Origin: an uncultured Coriobacteriaceae bacterium
GTDB taxonomy: Bacteria; Actinomycetota; Coriobacteriia; Coriobacteriales; Coriobacteriaceae
Assembly (NCBI GenBank): GCA_949287085.1
Contig: CASEER010000005.1
Location: 23,184 to 87,183, forward strand
Direction of reading: 5' to 3'
DNA: 64,000 nucleotides
The notes under the pieces were generated by a model. The model did no database searches. It had not been told where the DNA came from and was given only the letters and a program-made list of their open reading frames with translations. Positions 1-7,733 of the stretch are shown piece after piece (positions within the stretch are counted from its first letter, which is position 1; the number at the start of each line of letters is the position of its first letter). The translations under genes were made by a program, and so were the position numbers.

Positions 1-160
1 GCTGCCTGAGGCCTACCTGGCCCTGCCGTTTGTCATGGTGGCGCAGACGGTGTCGCTGCTCAACTCGGTGCGCGTGGGCAACACCCCCGACACGCCGAGC
101 CCCACCGGCACCGTGAACCGCGTGGTCAAGGGCGTCACCATCCACCCCTTCGAGTCCTAA
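1..160 (+). CDS. agaS: AgaS-type SIS-domain sugar-phosphate isomerase, 3' end only
   Basis: Only the last 52 codons are in the window (frame from base 2, stop TAA 158-160). The residues end in DTPSPTG, then TVNRVVKGV, then TIHPFES, the usual end of AgaS/tagatose-6-phosphate ketose/aldose isomerases. That family deaminates and isomerises galactosamine-6-phosphate to tagatose-6-phosphate in the cytosol. The deacetylase gene 160 bp downstream and the tagatose-6-phosphate genes further on fit that role. Assignment rests on the C-terminal motif alone; a GlmS-like or fructoselysine-type SIS protein is less likely. Confidence 0.7.
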   Translation, partial: LPEAYLALPFVMVAQTVSLLNSVRVGNTPDTPSPTGTVNRVVKGVTIHPFES

Positions 161-214
161 GATGGGTCAGTTGGGGACGTGTTCGTTTTGACCCATTTGG
201 TCAATTTAGGACAG
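161..214. repeat. GGGGACGTG-family intergenic palindromic repeat, copy 1
   Basis: Directly after the agaS stop lies TTGGGGACGTGTTC (171-184), then TTGACC and GGTCAA facing each other (188-203), ending in AGGACAG. Related copies lie at 8695-8766 and 59159-59214. It falls between agaS and nagA, so it may act as a terminator or a processing site, or be a mobile palindrome. No protein-coding potential is seen. Confidence 0.65.
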
Positions 215-320
215 GCTTAAAGGTGGGGCTGGTCGCGCGCGGGGTGTATGCCCAGCTTGCGGCCGGTCCCACGATGTACAGATCGGGGACAGCGCCCAAT
301 CTGACATGAGAGGAGCTTTC

Positions 321-1484
321 ATGAGCGTGTTTGCTATCTCGGCGAGCAAATTCGTGCTGCCGGGTGCCACCATGCAGGGTGGTTACTTGACCATCGAGGA
401 CGGGAAGTTTGTGGGCTGGTCGGCCGAGAAACCCGCGTGCGAGGTCGTTGCCTATCCCGGTGCCATTGTGGGCCCCGGCTTGGTAGATACGCACATTCAC
501 GGTTTCCACAACCATGCGACTACGGACTGCGACCCGGCGAGCATCAACGACTCGAGCGTGGCGCTCGCCCAGTCTGGTACCACCACGTGGGTGCCCTCGA
601 CGTTTACCGAGTCGGTCGAGAACATTGGCCGCGCTTGCGCCGCTATTGCCGAGGCTGACGAGAGCCGCGGGTCGGACTTTGTGGGCGCGCACATCGGCGG
701 CATCTTCTTGGAAGGTCCCTTCTTTACGCAGGCCCATGTGGGCGCGCAAAACCCGGCCTTCCTGATTGATCCCGACGTGGCGGTGTTTGACCAGTGGCAG
801 GAGCAGGCGGGCGGCCGCATTGTAAAGAGCGCGCTGGCTGCCGAGCGCGCGGGCGCATGCGCCTACTGCGCGGCGTTGGATGCCAAGGGCGTGGTAACCG
901 CCATCGGTCACTCCGACGCGCACTATGACGAGGCGCTCGCCGCAGTGAACGCCGGCGCCAGCTGCTTTGTGCACACCTATAACGGCCAGCGCGGTCTGCA
1001 TCACCGCGACCCGGGCGTGACCGGCTGCGCCATGACTACGCCGGAGACCTATGCCGAGATCATCTGCGACGGCAAGCATGTGGTTCCCGCGGCCATCAAG
1101 GCGCTTATTGACGCCAAGGGCTGGCAGCACTGCGTGCTCATCACCGACTGCCTGATTTGCGGCGGCATGCCCGAGGGCGAGTACGTTTCAGGCGGGTTGC
1201 CGGTCGTGATGAAGGACGGCCTGTGCTACCTGCTCAACGAAGACGGCACCACGGGCAGCATCGCGGGGTCGGTGCTCACGCTCGCTCGCGGCGTGAAGAA
1301 CATGGTTGATTGGCAGATCGTGACGACCGAGCAGGCCATCCGCATGGCGTCCGAGGTTGCCGCGCGCTCGGTGAAGATCGACGACGTCTGCGGCTTCATC
1401 AAGCCGGGCCGCGCCGCCGACCTCACCATCTTTAACGCCGACCTCACCCTTGCCGCGACCTACGTAAGCGGTACCCTCGCCTAA
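321..1484 (+). CDS. nagA: N-acetylglucosamine/N-acetylgalactosamine-6-phosphate deacetylase
   Basis: 387-residue cytosolic amidohydrolase that removes acetate from an N-acetylhexosamine-6-phosphate. Visible metal and catalytic positions are DTHIHG (H58, H60), LEGPF (E131), H197 in GHSDAHYDE, H218 in FVHTYNG, and the catalytic Asp in ITDCL (D276). The start chosen is ATG 321, five bases after AGAGGAG; an in-frame ATG at 306 lies before this ribosome site and is rejected. The neighbour agaS makes GalNAc-6-phosphate (the AgaA role) a real alternative to GlcNAc-6-phosphate; nagB is 20 kb away. The gene ends at a strong terminator shared with galK. Family is sure, substrate is not. Confidence 0.9.
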   Translation: MSVFAISASKFVLPGATMQGGYLTIEDGKFVGWSAEKPACEVVAYPGAIVGPGLVDTHIHGFHNHATTDCDPASINDSSVALAQSGTTTWVPSTFTESVENIGRACAAIAEADESRGSDFVGAHIGGIFLEGPFFTQAHVGAQNPAFLIDPDVAVFDQWQEQAGGRIVKSALAAERAGACAYCAALDAKGVVTAIGHSDAHYDEALAAVNAGASCFVHTYNGQRGLHHRDPGVTGCAMTTPETYAEIICDGKHVVPAAIKALIDAKGWQHCVLITDCLICGGMPEGEYVSGGLPVVMKDGLCYLLNEDGTTGSIAGSVLTLARGVKNMVDWQIVTTEQAIRMASEVAARSVKIDDVCGFIKPGRAADLTIFNADLTLAATYVSGTLA

Positions 1485-1531
1485 TTCAATTTGGGTGCGG
1501 GCTCATATTGACCAGTTTTGGTCAAAACAGT

Positions 1532-1568
1532 ACAGGCTTGGTAGCACACGTGCTGCCAAGCCTGTTTT
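1532..1568. terminator. Terminator between convergent nagA and galK
   Basis: A 10-bp perfect stem (ACAGGCTTGG / CCAAGCCTGT) with an inner AGCAC/GTGCT stem is followed by TTTT. The opposite strand also runs into a T-rich stretch (complement of AAAACAG), so it may work for both genes. Confidence 0.85.
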
Positions 1569-1604
1569 GGGTTAGTGCCGCTGCGAGCGGCTGATCGTCG
1601 ATTG

Positions 1605-2813
1605 CTACGCCCAGGTGGTCGTTTCGGCGCAGGCGCCGTTCTCGGAGATGGTGTAGTGGCGGCATGACCCCTCGCCGAGCCAGGCGTTCATCTGCTGCAT
1701 GAATGCATCGACCATATCGAGAGGCACGAAGCACTGGATGGACCCGCCGAAGCCACCGCCATGGATGCGGCTGGCACCGCGCCCCTTGAGCAGGCGCTCG
1801 GCGAGGCCGAGGGCGTACATGGCGGGCTGGAACGAGCCGCCGTTCGAGACGTTCTGAAGGAACATGCCCGAGCTTGCGCCGGATTCGCGCGTGAGCTCGA
1901 GGAACGTATCGATATCGTTGTCGTTGAGCGCCTTCCAACGGGCATCCACGAGGTCGTTTTCACGCCAGTAGTGGATGGCACGCAGGACCGCGCGATCGCC
2001 GAGCTTCTCGCGGAGTTCGGGCAGGCGCGTGTCAAAGGCCGCCTCGTCTACCTCGCACAGGCGGTTGCATCCAAACTCGTGCGCAACCTGCTGCATCTCT
2101 ACGGGGACGGCGGCGTAGTCGTCGGTAAACGGGCTGTGGTCGCAGCCGACATCGACCAGGCACAGCGCCACGCCCACCGCATCGAAGTCGAAGTCGAGCT
2201 TGGCGGTCTTGGGCTCCGCCTTGCGGAAGTCCATGTAGGCGAGGCCGCCCATGCACACCGCGAGCTGGTCCATGAGGCCGCACGGCTTGCCAAAGTGCTG
2301 GTTCTCGGCAAACTGGCTCATCTGGGCAAGCTCGACGGGCGAGATATCGCGCCCGGGCCAGAGGGCTTCCATGACGCGGCCATATGCGGCCTCGACGGCG
2401 GCGGAGCTGGAGAGGCCGCCTCCTGAGGGCACGGTGCACACGAAGGCGAAGTCAAAGCCCGCGGGGGTTCTTCCCGTCTCGGCAAGCTTGAACGCCATGC
2501 CGCGCATGAGGCTCGCGGAGCTTACCTTCTCGTCCTCATGAGCGGAGAGGTCGTCGAACGAAATCTGGAAGGTGGGGAAGCCCTCGTCGGCAACGCGAAT
2601 GACATCGAGGCCGTTGGGCGCGGCATAGCCATAGACCGCGACGTTGACGGCTCCGGCAATAACATGGCCACCTTCGTGGTCCGTGTGGTTGCCGGCGATC
2701 TCGGAGCGGCCGGGGGCGTAGACAGCCAGGACGTCCTTGCTTGCGGGCTCGCCAAATTCTTGCACGAACAGCTCGCGTGCGCGGGCGAACTCCGGCGCAG
2801 TGGTATCGATCAT
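1605..2813 (-). CDS. galK: Galactokinase (GHMP kinase)
   Basis: 402-residue GHMP-family sugar kinase that phosphorylates galactose at C1 with ATP, the first Leloir step. Motif 1 is APGRSEIAGNHTDHEGG (33-49), motif 2 VPSGGGLSSSAAV (128-140), the catalytic Asp lies in GLMDQL (D182), and motif 3 IHGGGFGGS is near the C-terminus. Start ATG at 2813 follows AAAGGGG on the minus strand; a 17-codon upstream extension lacks a ribosome site. SEIAGNHTDH differs from the E. coli NLIGEHTDY form and is the form common in many Gram-positives. It is divergent from a LacR-like repressor; no galT or galE is present here. Confidence 0.88.
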   Translation of the reverse strand: MIDTTAPEFARARELFVQEFGEPASKDVLAVYAPGRSEIAGNHTDHEGGHVIAGAVNVAVYGYAAPNGLDVIRVADEGFPTFQISFDDLSAHEDEKVSSASLMRGMAFKLAETGRTPAGFDFAFVCTVPSGGGLSSSAAVEAAYGRVMEALWPGRDISPVELAQMSQFAENQHFGKPCGLMDQLAVCMGGLAYMDFRKAEPKTAKLDFDFDAVGVALCLVDVGCDHSPFTDDYAAVPVEMQQVAHEFGCNRLCEVDEAAFDTRLPELREKLGDRAVLRAIHYWRENDLVDARWKALNDNDIDTFLELTRESGASSGMFLQNVSNGGSFQPAMYALGLAERLLKGRGASRIHGGGFGGSIQCFVPLDMVDAFMQQMNAWLGEGSCRHYTISENGACAETTTWA

Positions 2814-3089
2814 ACGAATACGCCCCTTTCTGAGCGTGTATGGTTGCATGGCTTCATGAGCCACAAAACCATTCTAGTGCGTATGGTGTGGCGGCTTGGA
2901 TACTTCTCGCCCAGCGGTTGGACGTGGCTTGGCTTGAGTGGGACGCCACGTGCGGTGAGGTGCGTTCGCAGCGGGAGGCGTCCGTGCGGCGGGCCTCCGT
3001 GGGTCTCCGCTGCCGAGCGCTGGATGCTTGGCAAAGTGCGGAGTGCAATGGAATTGTATATACTTGTTCGTATCTGTTTGTTCTAGAGA
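2814..3089. promoter_or_regulatory. Divergent galK / lacR intergenic region
   Basis: Candidate -10 boxes are TAGAAT on the minus strand (complement of 2871-2876) for galK and TATACT (3059-3064) for the regulator gene. Neither has a clear -35 partner. No strong operator-type inverted repeat stands out. Confidence 0.35.
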
Positions 3090-3869
3090 GTGGTGCGTGG
3101 TTTTGTGATCAAAGCGGAGCGGCAAGACAGTATCAGGCGTCTGGTAGAGGAGCGGGGCTCGGCATCGGTAAAGGACATTGCCGCGGAGCTCGAGGTATCC
3201 GAGATGACAGTCAGGCGCGACCTTGAGGAGATGTCGCTCGCAGGCGATCTGGTGCGCGTGCACGGCGGTGCCCGGAGTGCGAGCGGCCGCAAGCAGTCGA
3301 TGCTGCGCGGCGAGTACAGCCACGCGGAGAAGCGGGCAAGGCACGCACCGGAGAAACGCGCCATCGCGGAGCGGGCGGTGCAGCTCATCGAGCCGGAGTC
3401 CACGGTGTTTCTGGGTACCGGCACCACGGTGGAGCAGATGGTCAACGTGCTCCCCAATGTGCGCCTGCGCATCGTGACGAATTCGCTTTCGGTGTTCAAC
3501 CTCCTCGAGGGGCGCTCGATGTACGACCTCTGCCTCGTCGGCGGCATGTACCGCCCGCGTACCGGCGCGTTTGTGGGTCCGCTCGCCGAGGATGCTATCG
3601 ACAAGCTTGGGCTCGACATCGCGTTCATTGGCGCGAACGGCATCTACGAGGGCGGGGTCTCAACGTCCAACGCCGAGGAGGGAAGGTTCCAGGAGCTCGC
3701 CTACGATAAGGCGGATGCACGCTATCTGCTGGCCGATGCGAGCAAGATCGGCCGGCGTGACTTCTTCACGTTCTACCACCTCATAAAGCTCGACGGCATC
3801 GTGTGCGACGCGAGCATCACGCCCGAAGCGCGTGCCGCGTGCGAGGAGTACACCGAGGTATTGGTGTAG
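3090..3869 (+). CDS. lacR: DeoR-family sugar repressor, LacR-like
   Basis: 259 residues. An N-terminal DeoR helix-turn-helix (about 13-52, with VKDIAAELEV then SEMTVRRDLEEM) is followed by a DeoRC sugar-phosphate sensor domain (FLGTGTTVEQM, VTNSLSVFNLL, LVGGMYRPRTGAFVG, ADASKIGRRDFF). Such repressors bind operators until a phosphosugar releases them; LacR responds to tagatose-6-phosphate. It lies between galK and lacAB, so one or both are probable targets. Start is GTG 3090; GTG 3105 is equally possible because neither has a clear ribosome site. LacR identity is inferred from context. Confidence 0.8.
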   Translation: MVRGFVIKAERQDSIRRLVEERGSASVKDIAAELEVSEMTVRRDLEEMSLAGDLVRVHGGARSASGRKQSMLRGEYSHAEKRARHAPEKRAIAERAVQLIEPESTVFLGTGTTVEQMVNVLPNVRLRIVTNSLSVFNLLEGRSMYDLCLVGGMYRPRTGAFVGPLAEDAIDKLGLDIAFIGANGIYEGGVSTSNAEEGRFQELAYDKADARYLLADASKIGRRDFFTFYHLIKLDGIVCDASITPEARAACEEYTEVLV

Positions 3870-3980
3870 GGCCTGCAAAGGGCCTTTGTCCGCTTGTGCG
3901 CGCGGGATGCAAGGCGAGCATTCATAAATGTCTGCAAGCTGCGAGCGCACGTATGCTGGCGCTCGGTTGCGCAGGCTTGG

Positions 3981-4085
3981 TTATGCGAGCTTTGCCTCGA
4001 GCGCGGCGATGAGGTCGGTCTGGGCATCGCCCGCGTAGGCGACGATTTCAAAGCCGGTCATCGAGATTTCTTGCTTGGTTGCCAG
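3981..4085 (-). pseudogene. Remnant of lactose/cellobiose PTS IIA gene (lacF)
   Basis: The minus strand encodes ATKQEISMTGFEIVAYAG followed by DAQTDLIAALEAKLA and a stop. This matches the N-terminus of LacF-type EIIA (about 105 residues in full), whose start reads close to EEISMLGFEIVAYAGDAR. A ribosome site GAAAGGGG (complement of 4091-4098) sits correctly before codon CTG at 4085, so the ATG start appears to have become CTG. The active-site His and the C-terminal two thirds are missing and were not found in other frames down to lacR. Nearby lacABC suggests an ancestral lac PTS operon that lost its transporter. Confidence 0.72.
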
Positions 4086-4147
4086 GGTATCCCCTTTCGC
4101 GCGCGTGCCGTGGTACGCACGTGCGCTGTTGTTCAAAGTCTGCAGAT

Positions 4148-4188
4148 GAGCGACGTGCGCTTGTCCGGGCAGCATGCGCACGTCGCTC
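4148..4188. other. 13-bp perfect hairpin upstream of the lacF remnant
   Basis: GAGCGACGTGCGC (4148-4160) and GCGCACGTCGCTC (4176-4188) are exact reverse complements around a 15-base loop. No T-run follows on either strand, so this is not a normal intrinsic terminator. Confidence 0.6.
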
Positions 4189-4283
4189 GTTCTCGCCGTA
4201 CTGCGGTCTGACATGACCGTCAAATCAGTACACAAGAGATACTACCGTATCTATCAGTAAAATCAAACTATATATTTCAATAA

Positions 4284-4334
4284 CAAACAAATAATTGAAA
4301 ATATATTGCAAAATTTGTTTGATTATGTTTAAAT
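4284..4334 (+). promoter_or_regulatory. lacAB promoter with DeoR-type operator
   Basis: A 9-bp perfect inverted repeat, CAAACAAAT (4284-4292) and ATTTGTTTG (4313-4321), has half-sites centred 29 bp apart, nearly three helical turns. It overlaps a candidate promoter TTGCAA (4306-4311), 17-bp spacer, TTAAAT (4329-4334). AAACA/TGTTT-type half-sites are typical of LacR/DeoR operators. Binding by the LacR-like protein at 3090 is inferred. Confidence 0.55.
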
Positions 4335-4452
4335 GGCGCTAAAGATGAACGGCGGATACTACAAACGGCAGTATCTACTCAACGGTGCGCCCGGCCCGGA
4401 GGCGTATCGCTCATCTTGGACGTACAGACACGCTCAGCGTGAAGGAGGACGT

Positions 4453-4881
4453 ATGAGAGTCGTCATCGCATCCGATGCCGAGGGCATGTCCCTCAAGGAT
4501 GTCATCAAAGACACGCTCGTCGAGGATGGTCACGAGGTTGTTGATCTGACCCCGGAGCCGGCACCCGATTATATCGATTCGGCGGTCGCCGTTGCCCATG
4601 ACCTGCTTGAGCATGAGGATTCGCTCGGTTTTGCCTTCGACGCCTACGGCGTGGGCAGCTACATGGCAGCCACGCGCGTGAAGGGCATGGTTGCCGCGAA
4701 CATTTCGGACGAGCGCAGCGCCTACATGACGCGCGAGCACAACAACGCCCGCATGATCTGCATGGGGCCCAAGGTCGTGGGCGATGAGGTCGCCAAGAAG
4801 ATCGCGCGCGAGTTCCTCGCTGCCGATTACGCGGGCGGCCGCCATCAGATTCGCGTCGACATGCTCAACAAGATGGCGTAA
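4453..4881 (+). CDS. lacA: Galactose-6-phosphate isomerase subunit LacA
   Basis: 142 residues, the usual LacA length. RpiB/LacAB fold with RVVIASDAEGM at the N-terminus and FDAYGVGSYMAA where RpiB has its catalytic Cys loop; LacA normally lacks that Cys. DERSAYMTREHNNARMICMG and GGRHQIRVDMLNKM are near-diagnostic for LacA. With LacB it isomerises galactose-6-phosphate to tagatose-6-phosphate in the cytosol. Start ATG 4453 follows AAGGAGG at 4442-4448. lacB begins 12 bases downstream, so the two are cotranscribed. Confidence 0.92.
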   Translation: MRVVIASDAEGMSLKDVIKDTLVEDGHEVVDLTPEPAPDYIDSAVAVAHDLLEHEDSLGFAFDAYGVGSYMAATRVKGMVAANISDERSAYMTREHNNARMICMGPKVVGDEVAKKIAREFLAADYAGGRHQIRVDMLNKMA

Positions 4882-4893
4882 GGGGAGGCTGCC

Positions 4894-5412
4894 ATGATCA
4901 TCGCATTGGGTTGCGACCATATTGTTACTGACGAGAAGACCTACCTCCACGATCGCCTGGAGGAGGCGGGCTACGAGGTGCTCGACGTGGGCACCTACAG
5001 CCACACCCGCACGCATTACCCCATCTACGGTAAGGCCGTGGGCGAGGCCGTGGCTTCTGGCCGCGCCGACCTGGGCGTGGCGCTGTGCGGCACGGGCATT
5101 GGCATTACCAACTCCGTCAACAAGGTGCCTGGCGCCCGCTGCGCGCTCGTTCGCGATATGACGAGCGCCCTGTACGCCCGCCGCGTGCTCAACGCCAACG
5201 TCGTGGGCTTTGGCGGCAAGATTACCGGCGAGTTCCTCATGGCCGACATCATGCTCGCCTTCATTGAGGCCAGCTACGAGCAGTCGCCCGAGCACGATGC
5301 GCTCGTGGCCAAGCTTGACGCGGTAAACCAAGCCGACCCCGTGGCTCAGGCTGACCCGCATTTCTTTGACGAGTTCTTGGAGAAGTGGGACCGCGGCGAG
5401 TATCACGACTAG
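4894..5412 (+). CDS. lacB: Galactose-6-phosphate isomerase subunit LacB
   Basis: 172 residues, matching LacB length. It starts [15 protein letters not shown], has the catalytic loop ALCGTGIGI with C65, and carries the long C-terminal extension ending in [12 protein letters not shown] that distinguishes LacB from RpiB. It forms the active site with LacA. GGGGAGG just after the lacA stop serves as ribosome site. Galactose-6-phosphate would normally come from a lactose or galactose PTS, and the only trace of one here is the broken lacF. Confidence 0.92.
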   Translation: MIIALGCDHIVTDEKTYLHDRLEEAGYEVLDVGTYSHTRTHYPIYGKAVGEAVASGRADLGVALCGTGIGITNSVNKVPGARCALVRDMTSALYARRVLNANVVGFGGKITGEFLMADIMLAFIEASYEQSPEHDALVAKLDAVNQADPVAQADPHFFDEFLEKWDRGEYHD

Positions 5413-5442
5413 CCCCGGTCACAGAGCCATAGCGTGTTATCA

Positions 5443-5471
5443 AGCCCCGTTTGCGTGTCGCGAGCGGGGCT
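5443..5471 (+). terminator. Hairpin after lacB
   Basis: AGCCCCG (5443-5449) pairs with CGGGGCT (5465-5471). The following sequence is only weakly T-rich, so partial termination before lacC is likely. Confidence 0.5.
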
Positions 5472-5609
5472 CTACGTGTTTCGTGCTGCCGCGCTGCGTG
5501 CCGAGCGCTAACGTATGCCGCGCCCTGCTATATGCCGAGCGCTACCGCGTGCTGAGCGCGCTGCGGGGGTTACAATATCTACGTCACCAACTTGTTCCAA
5601 GGAGGAGTC

Positions 5610-6545
5610 ATGATTCTCACCGTTACCATGAATCCGTCGATCGACACGGCGTATCAGCTCAATCATCTGATCATCGACGACGTTAACCGCGTGGTGCCCA
5701 AGAAAACCGCGGGCGGCAAGGGCCTCAACGTCTCGCGCGTGCTGGTGCAGCTGGGCGACGACGTTATGGCTACGGGTCTGCTGGGTGGCCACGCAGGAGC
5801 CTACCTGGGCAATCTTATGGACGAGGATCACATTCCGCACCGGTTCACGCCCATTGCCGGCGAGTCGCGCACCTGTGTTGCGCTGCTGCACGACGGCAAC
5901 CAAACGGAGCTTTTGGAGAGTGGTCCGGCGGTTTCGGCCGAGGAGCTCGAGGCCTTTTTGGCCAACTTTGCCGAGCTCGTGGCTGACGCCGATTGCGTAA
6001 CCATCTCGGGCAGCCTGCCCAAGGGCGTGCCGACCGACTGCTATGCGGGCATGGTGCGCACGGTGGTCGAGGCGGGCAAGCCGGTGCTGCTCGACACCTC
6101 GGGCGCGGCGCTCGATGCCGCCCTGGAGGCCGAGGTCAAGCCGACGCTCATCAAGCCCAACCTCACCGAGATCAACGGCCTGCTGGGCACGTCCTTCACG
6201 CCTGACGACCTGCCCGCGCTGCAGGCGGCCCTTGCCGCGGACGAGCGCTTTGCGGGCATTCCGTGGGTCGTCGTGACCATGGGTGGCGCCGGCGCCGTGG
6301 CTTTCCACGGCAAGAAGGGCTACCGCGTGATCATGCCGAACATCCCGGCCGTGAACGCCACCGGCTCGGGCGACTCGACCATCGCCGGTTTTGCTCACGC
6401 CATTGCGCGCGGAGCCAATGATGACGAGGTCCTGCGTTGCGGCAACACGTGCGGTAAGCTCAACGCCATGGATCCGCAGACGGGTCATTTGGTCATTGAC
6501 CGCTGGGACGAGGTCTACAACGCGGTGGAGATTACCGAGCTGTAG
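5610..6545 (+). CDS. lacC: Tagatose-6-phosphate kinase (PfkB family)
   Basis: 311 residues. MILTVTMNPSIDTAYQL is the LacC/1-phosphofructokinase start. GGKGLNVSR (35-43) binds substrate and NATGSGDSTIAGF carries the catalytic base (D255). The enzyme phosphorylates tagatose-6-phosphate to the 1,6-bisphosphate. ATG 5610 follows AAGGAGGA; a TTG 18 bases upstream is rejected because it precedes that site. A -10 like TACAAT at 5571-5576 suggests its own promoter besides read-through from lacB. 1-phosphofructokinase (FruK) is the main alternative, but no fru PTS gene is nearby and lacAB are adjacent. Confidence 0.82.
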   Translation: MILTVTMNPSIDTAYQLNHLIIDDVNRVVPKKTAGGKGLNVSRVLVQLGDDVMATGLLGGHAGAYLGNLMDEDHIPHRFTPIAGESRTCVALLHDGNQTELLESGPAVSAEELEAFLANFAELVADADCVTISGSLPKGVPTDCYAGMVRTVVEAGKPVLLDTSGAALDAALEAEVKPTLIKPNLTEINGLLGTSFTPDDLPALQAALAADERFAGIPWVVVTMGGAGAVAFHGKKGYRVIMPNIPAVNATGSGDSTIAGFAHAIARGANDDEVLRCGNTCGKLNAMDPQTGHLVIDRWDEVYNAVEITEL

Positions 6546-6568
6546 GGCCTTCCGACCAGCCGCCTGGC

Positions 6569-6611
6569 GAGTAGCCACACGATTCTCTCAGCACCTTGGG
6601 TGTGGCTACTC
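6569..6611. terminator. Hairpin between convergent lacC and DeoR gene
   Basis: A 12-bp perfect stem, GAGTAGCCACAC (6569-6580) and GTGTGGCTACTC (6600-6611), includes the stop codon of the convergent regulator gene (6606-6608). There is no clear T-run. Confidence 0.55.
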
Positions 6612-7397
6612 TGCCGTGGCACAAACAACCTGGCAGCCGGCCTCTTGAGCATCGGCGGTCACCAGTCCGTCCGGGTCGGTATCAACCACCACGGCCTCAA
6701 CGCCGTTGAACGTGCCAAACCATAACAGGCCCGGCGCATTGATTTTCGAGGCGTCCATGAGCACGTACGTCTTGCCCGCACAATGCAAAAACGCCTGCTT
6801 GAGCTCAGCCATCTCCTGGTTGTTGGTCATCAGCCCGCGTCCCGGCACGTACGACGTGGGGGTTACGAATGCCTTGTCGGGACGGAGCATCTCGAGCATG
6901 CGCAGTGTGAGCGGTCCCGTTATGTAGCGGTGCCCTTTGCGCAAGCTTCCGCCCAGAATGATTACGTTGAGCGACGGCGCCGAACGGTCAATGTAGTCCG
7001 CAATGCTAAAGTCGTCTGTCACCACAGTCACACCGTTGCGCTCGGCGAGCGCACGAACAAATTCCAGGGCTGTCGTGCCCGAATCCACGAGCACCGAATC
7101 CCCGTCGTTAACAAACGCCGCGGCTGCGCGAGCGATAGCGCGCTTGGCTTCAGCGTTTATGTTCACGCGCTTGTCTTGCACCGAGACGGTCAACGTTTTG
7201 GAAAGCGAAATAGCGCCACCGTGCGTTCGACGCAGCTTGCCGTCGCGGGCAAGGGCGTCAAGGTCTGCGCGTGCGGTAACGCGTGACACGTCAAAGGTCT
7301 CGGCAAGTTGAGCTACCTGCACCGATGCTTCTTGATCGAGCATGGCAAGAATGGCGGCACGGCGCTCTTCGGGTGTGAGAACAGGGGAGGATGGCAC
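6606..7397 (-). CDS. DeoR-family transcriptional regulator
   Basis: 263 residues. N-terminal DeoR helix-turn-helix (about 9-60, including VQVAQLAETFDVSRVTARADL) and a C-terminal DeoRC domain (VLVDSGTTALEFVRAL, IILGGSLRKGHRYITGP, VLMDASKINA). Start is GTG 7397, preceded by AAAGGAG at seven bases. It diverges from the aldolase gene at 7734; an inverted repeat at 7442-7461 lies at its own expected start site, so control of itself and of gatY is likely. It is clearly distinct in sequence from the LacR-like protein at 3090. Effector unknown. Confidence 0.82.
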   Translation of the reverse strand: MPSSPVLTPEERRAAILAMLDQEASVQVAQLAETFDVSRVTARADLDALARDGKLRRTHGGAISLSKTLTVSVQDKRVNINAEAKRAIARAAAAFVNDGDSVLVDSGTTALEFVRALAERNGVTVVTDDFSIADYIDRSAPSLNVIILGGSLRKGHRYITGPLTLRMLEMLRPDKAFVTPTSYVPGRGLMTNNQEMAELKQAFLHCAGKTYVLMDASKINAPGLLWFGTFNGVEAVVVDTDPDGLVTADAQEAGCQVVCATAE

Positions 7398-7441
7398 GTG
7401 CAGCTCCTTTCGTAAAACGGCATTGTGGAGAAAGCGTGTTG

Positions 7442-7467
7442 GCTTTTATTGCGTTAAAAGCAATCTA
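7442..7467 (-). promoter_or_regulatory. Promoter and probable operator of the second DeoR gene
   Basis: Inverted repeat GCTTTTA (7442-7448) / TAAAAGC (7455-7461) lies just downstream of an extended -10, TGCTAGATT on the minus strand (TAGATT is the complement of 7462-7467). This is the expected place for an autorepression site. Confidence 0.5.
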
Positions 7468-7733
7468 GCACATTGCGTTTGCTTTCTTTTTGACAAGTTA
7501 CCCGGGTCGGCGGATTTCTCTCCCCATAAAACGAGCCGTCAAAGCCAAGAGCGCTGCTCGCAGAGCAGGATGGCCGCTACCATATGCTCTGCGTTTGTTT
7601 TGTTTTGCCGCAACCCCATGCGCAGCCTTAGGTTCCACGCGGGGGTCGTAAGCACGTACAATACCGGTAATGACCTGTTGCAGGGCTGGCGGCCGCACGT
7701 GCTCGCCTGCCGCCAAAGAAAGGAGAAGCAGGG

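Larger units (their letters stand above)
3870..4452. other. 583-bp region between lacR and lacA
   Basis: It contains a lacF remnant (3981-4085, minus), a long hairpin (4148-4188), a nested inverted repeat around 4198-4231 (GTACTG and CAGTAC enclosing CGGTC/GACCG), and an AT-rich operator/promoter block (about 4230-4335) that contrasts with the GC-rich surroundings. No intact gene is seen. Confidence 0.7.
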
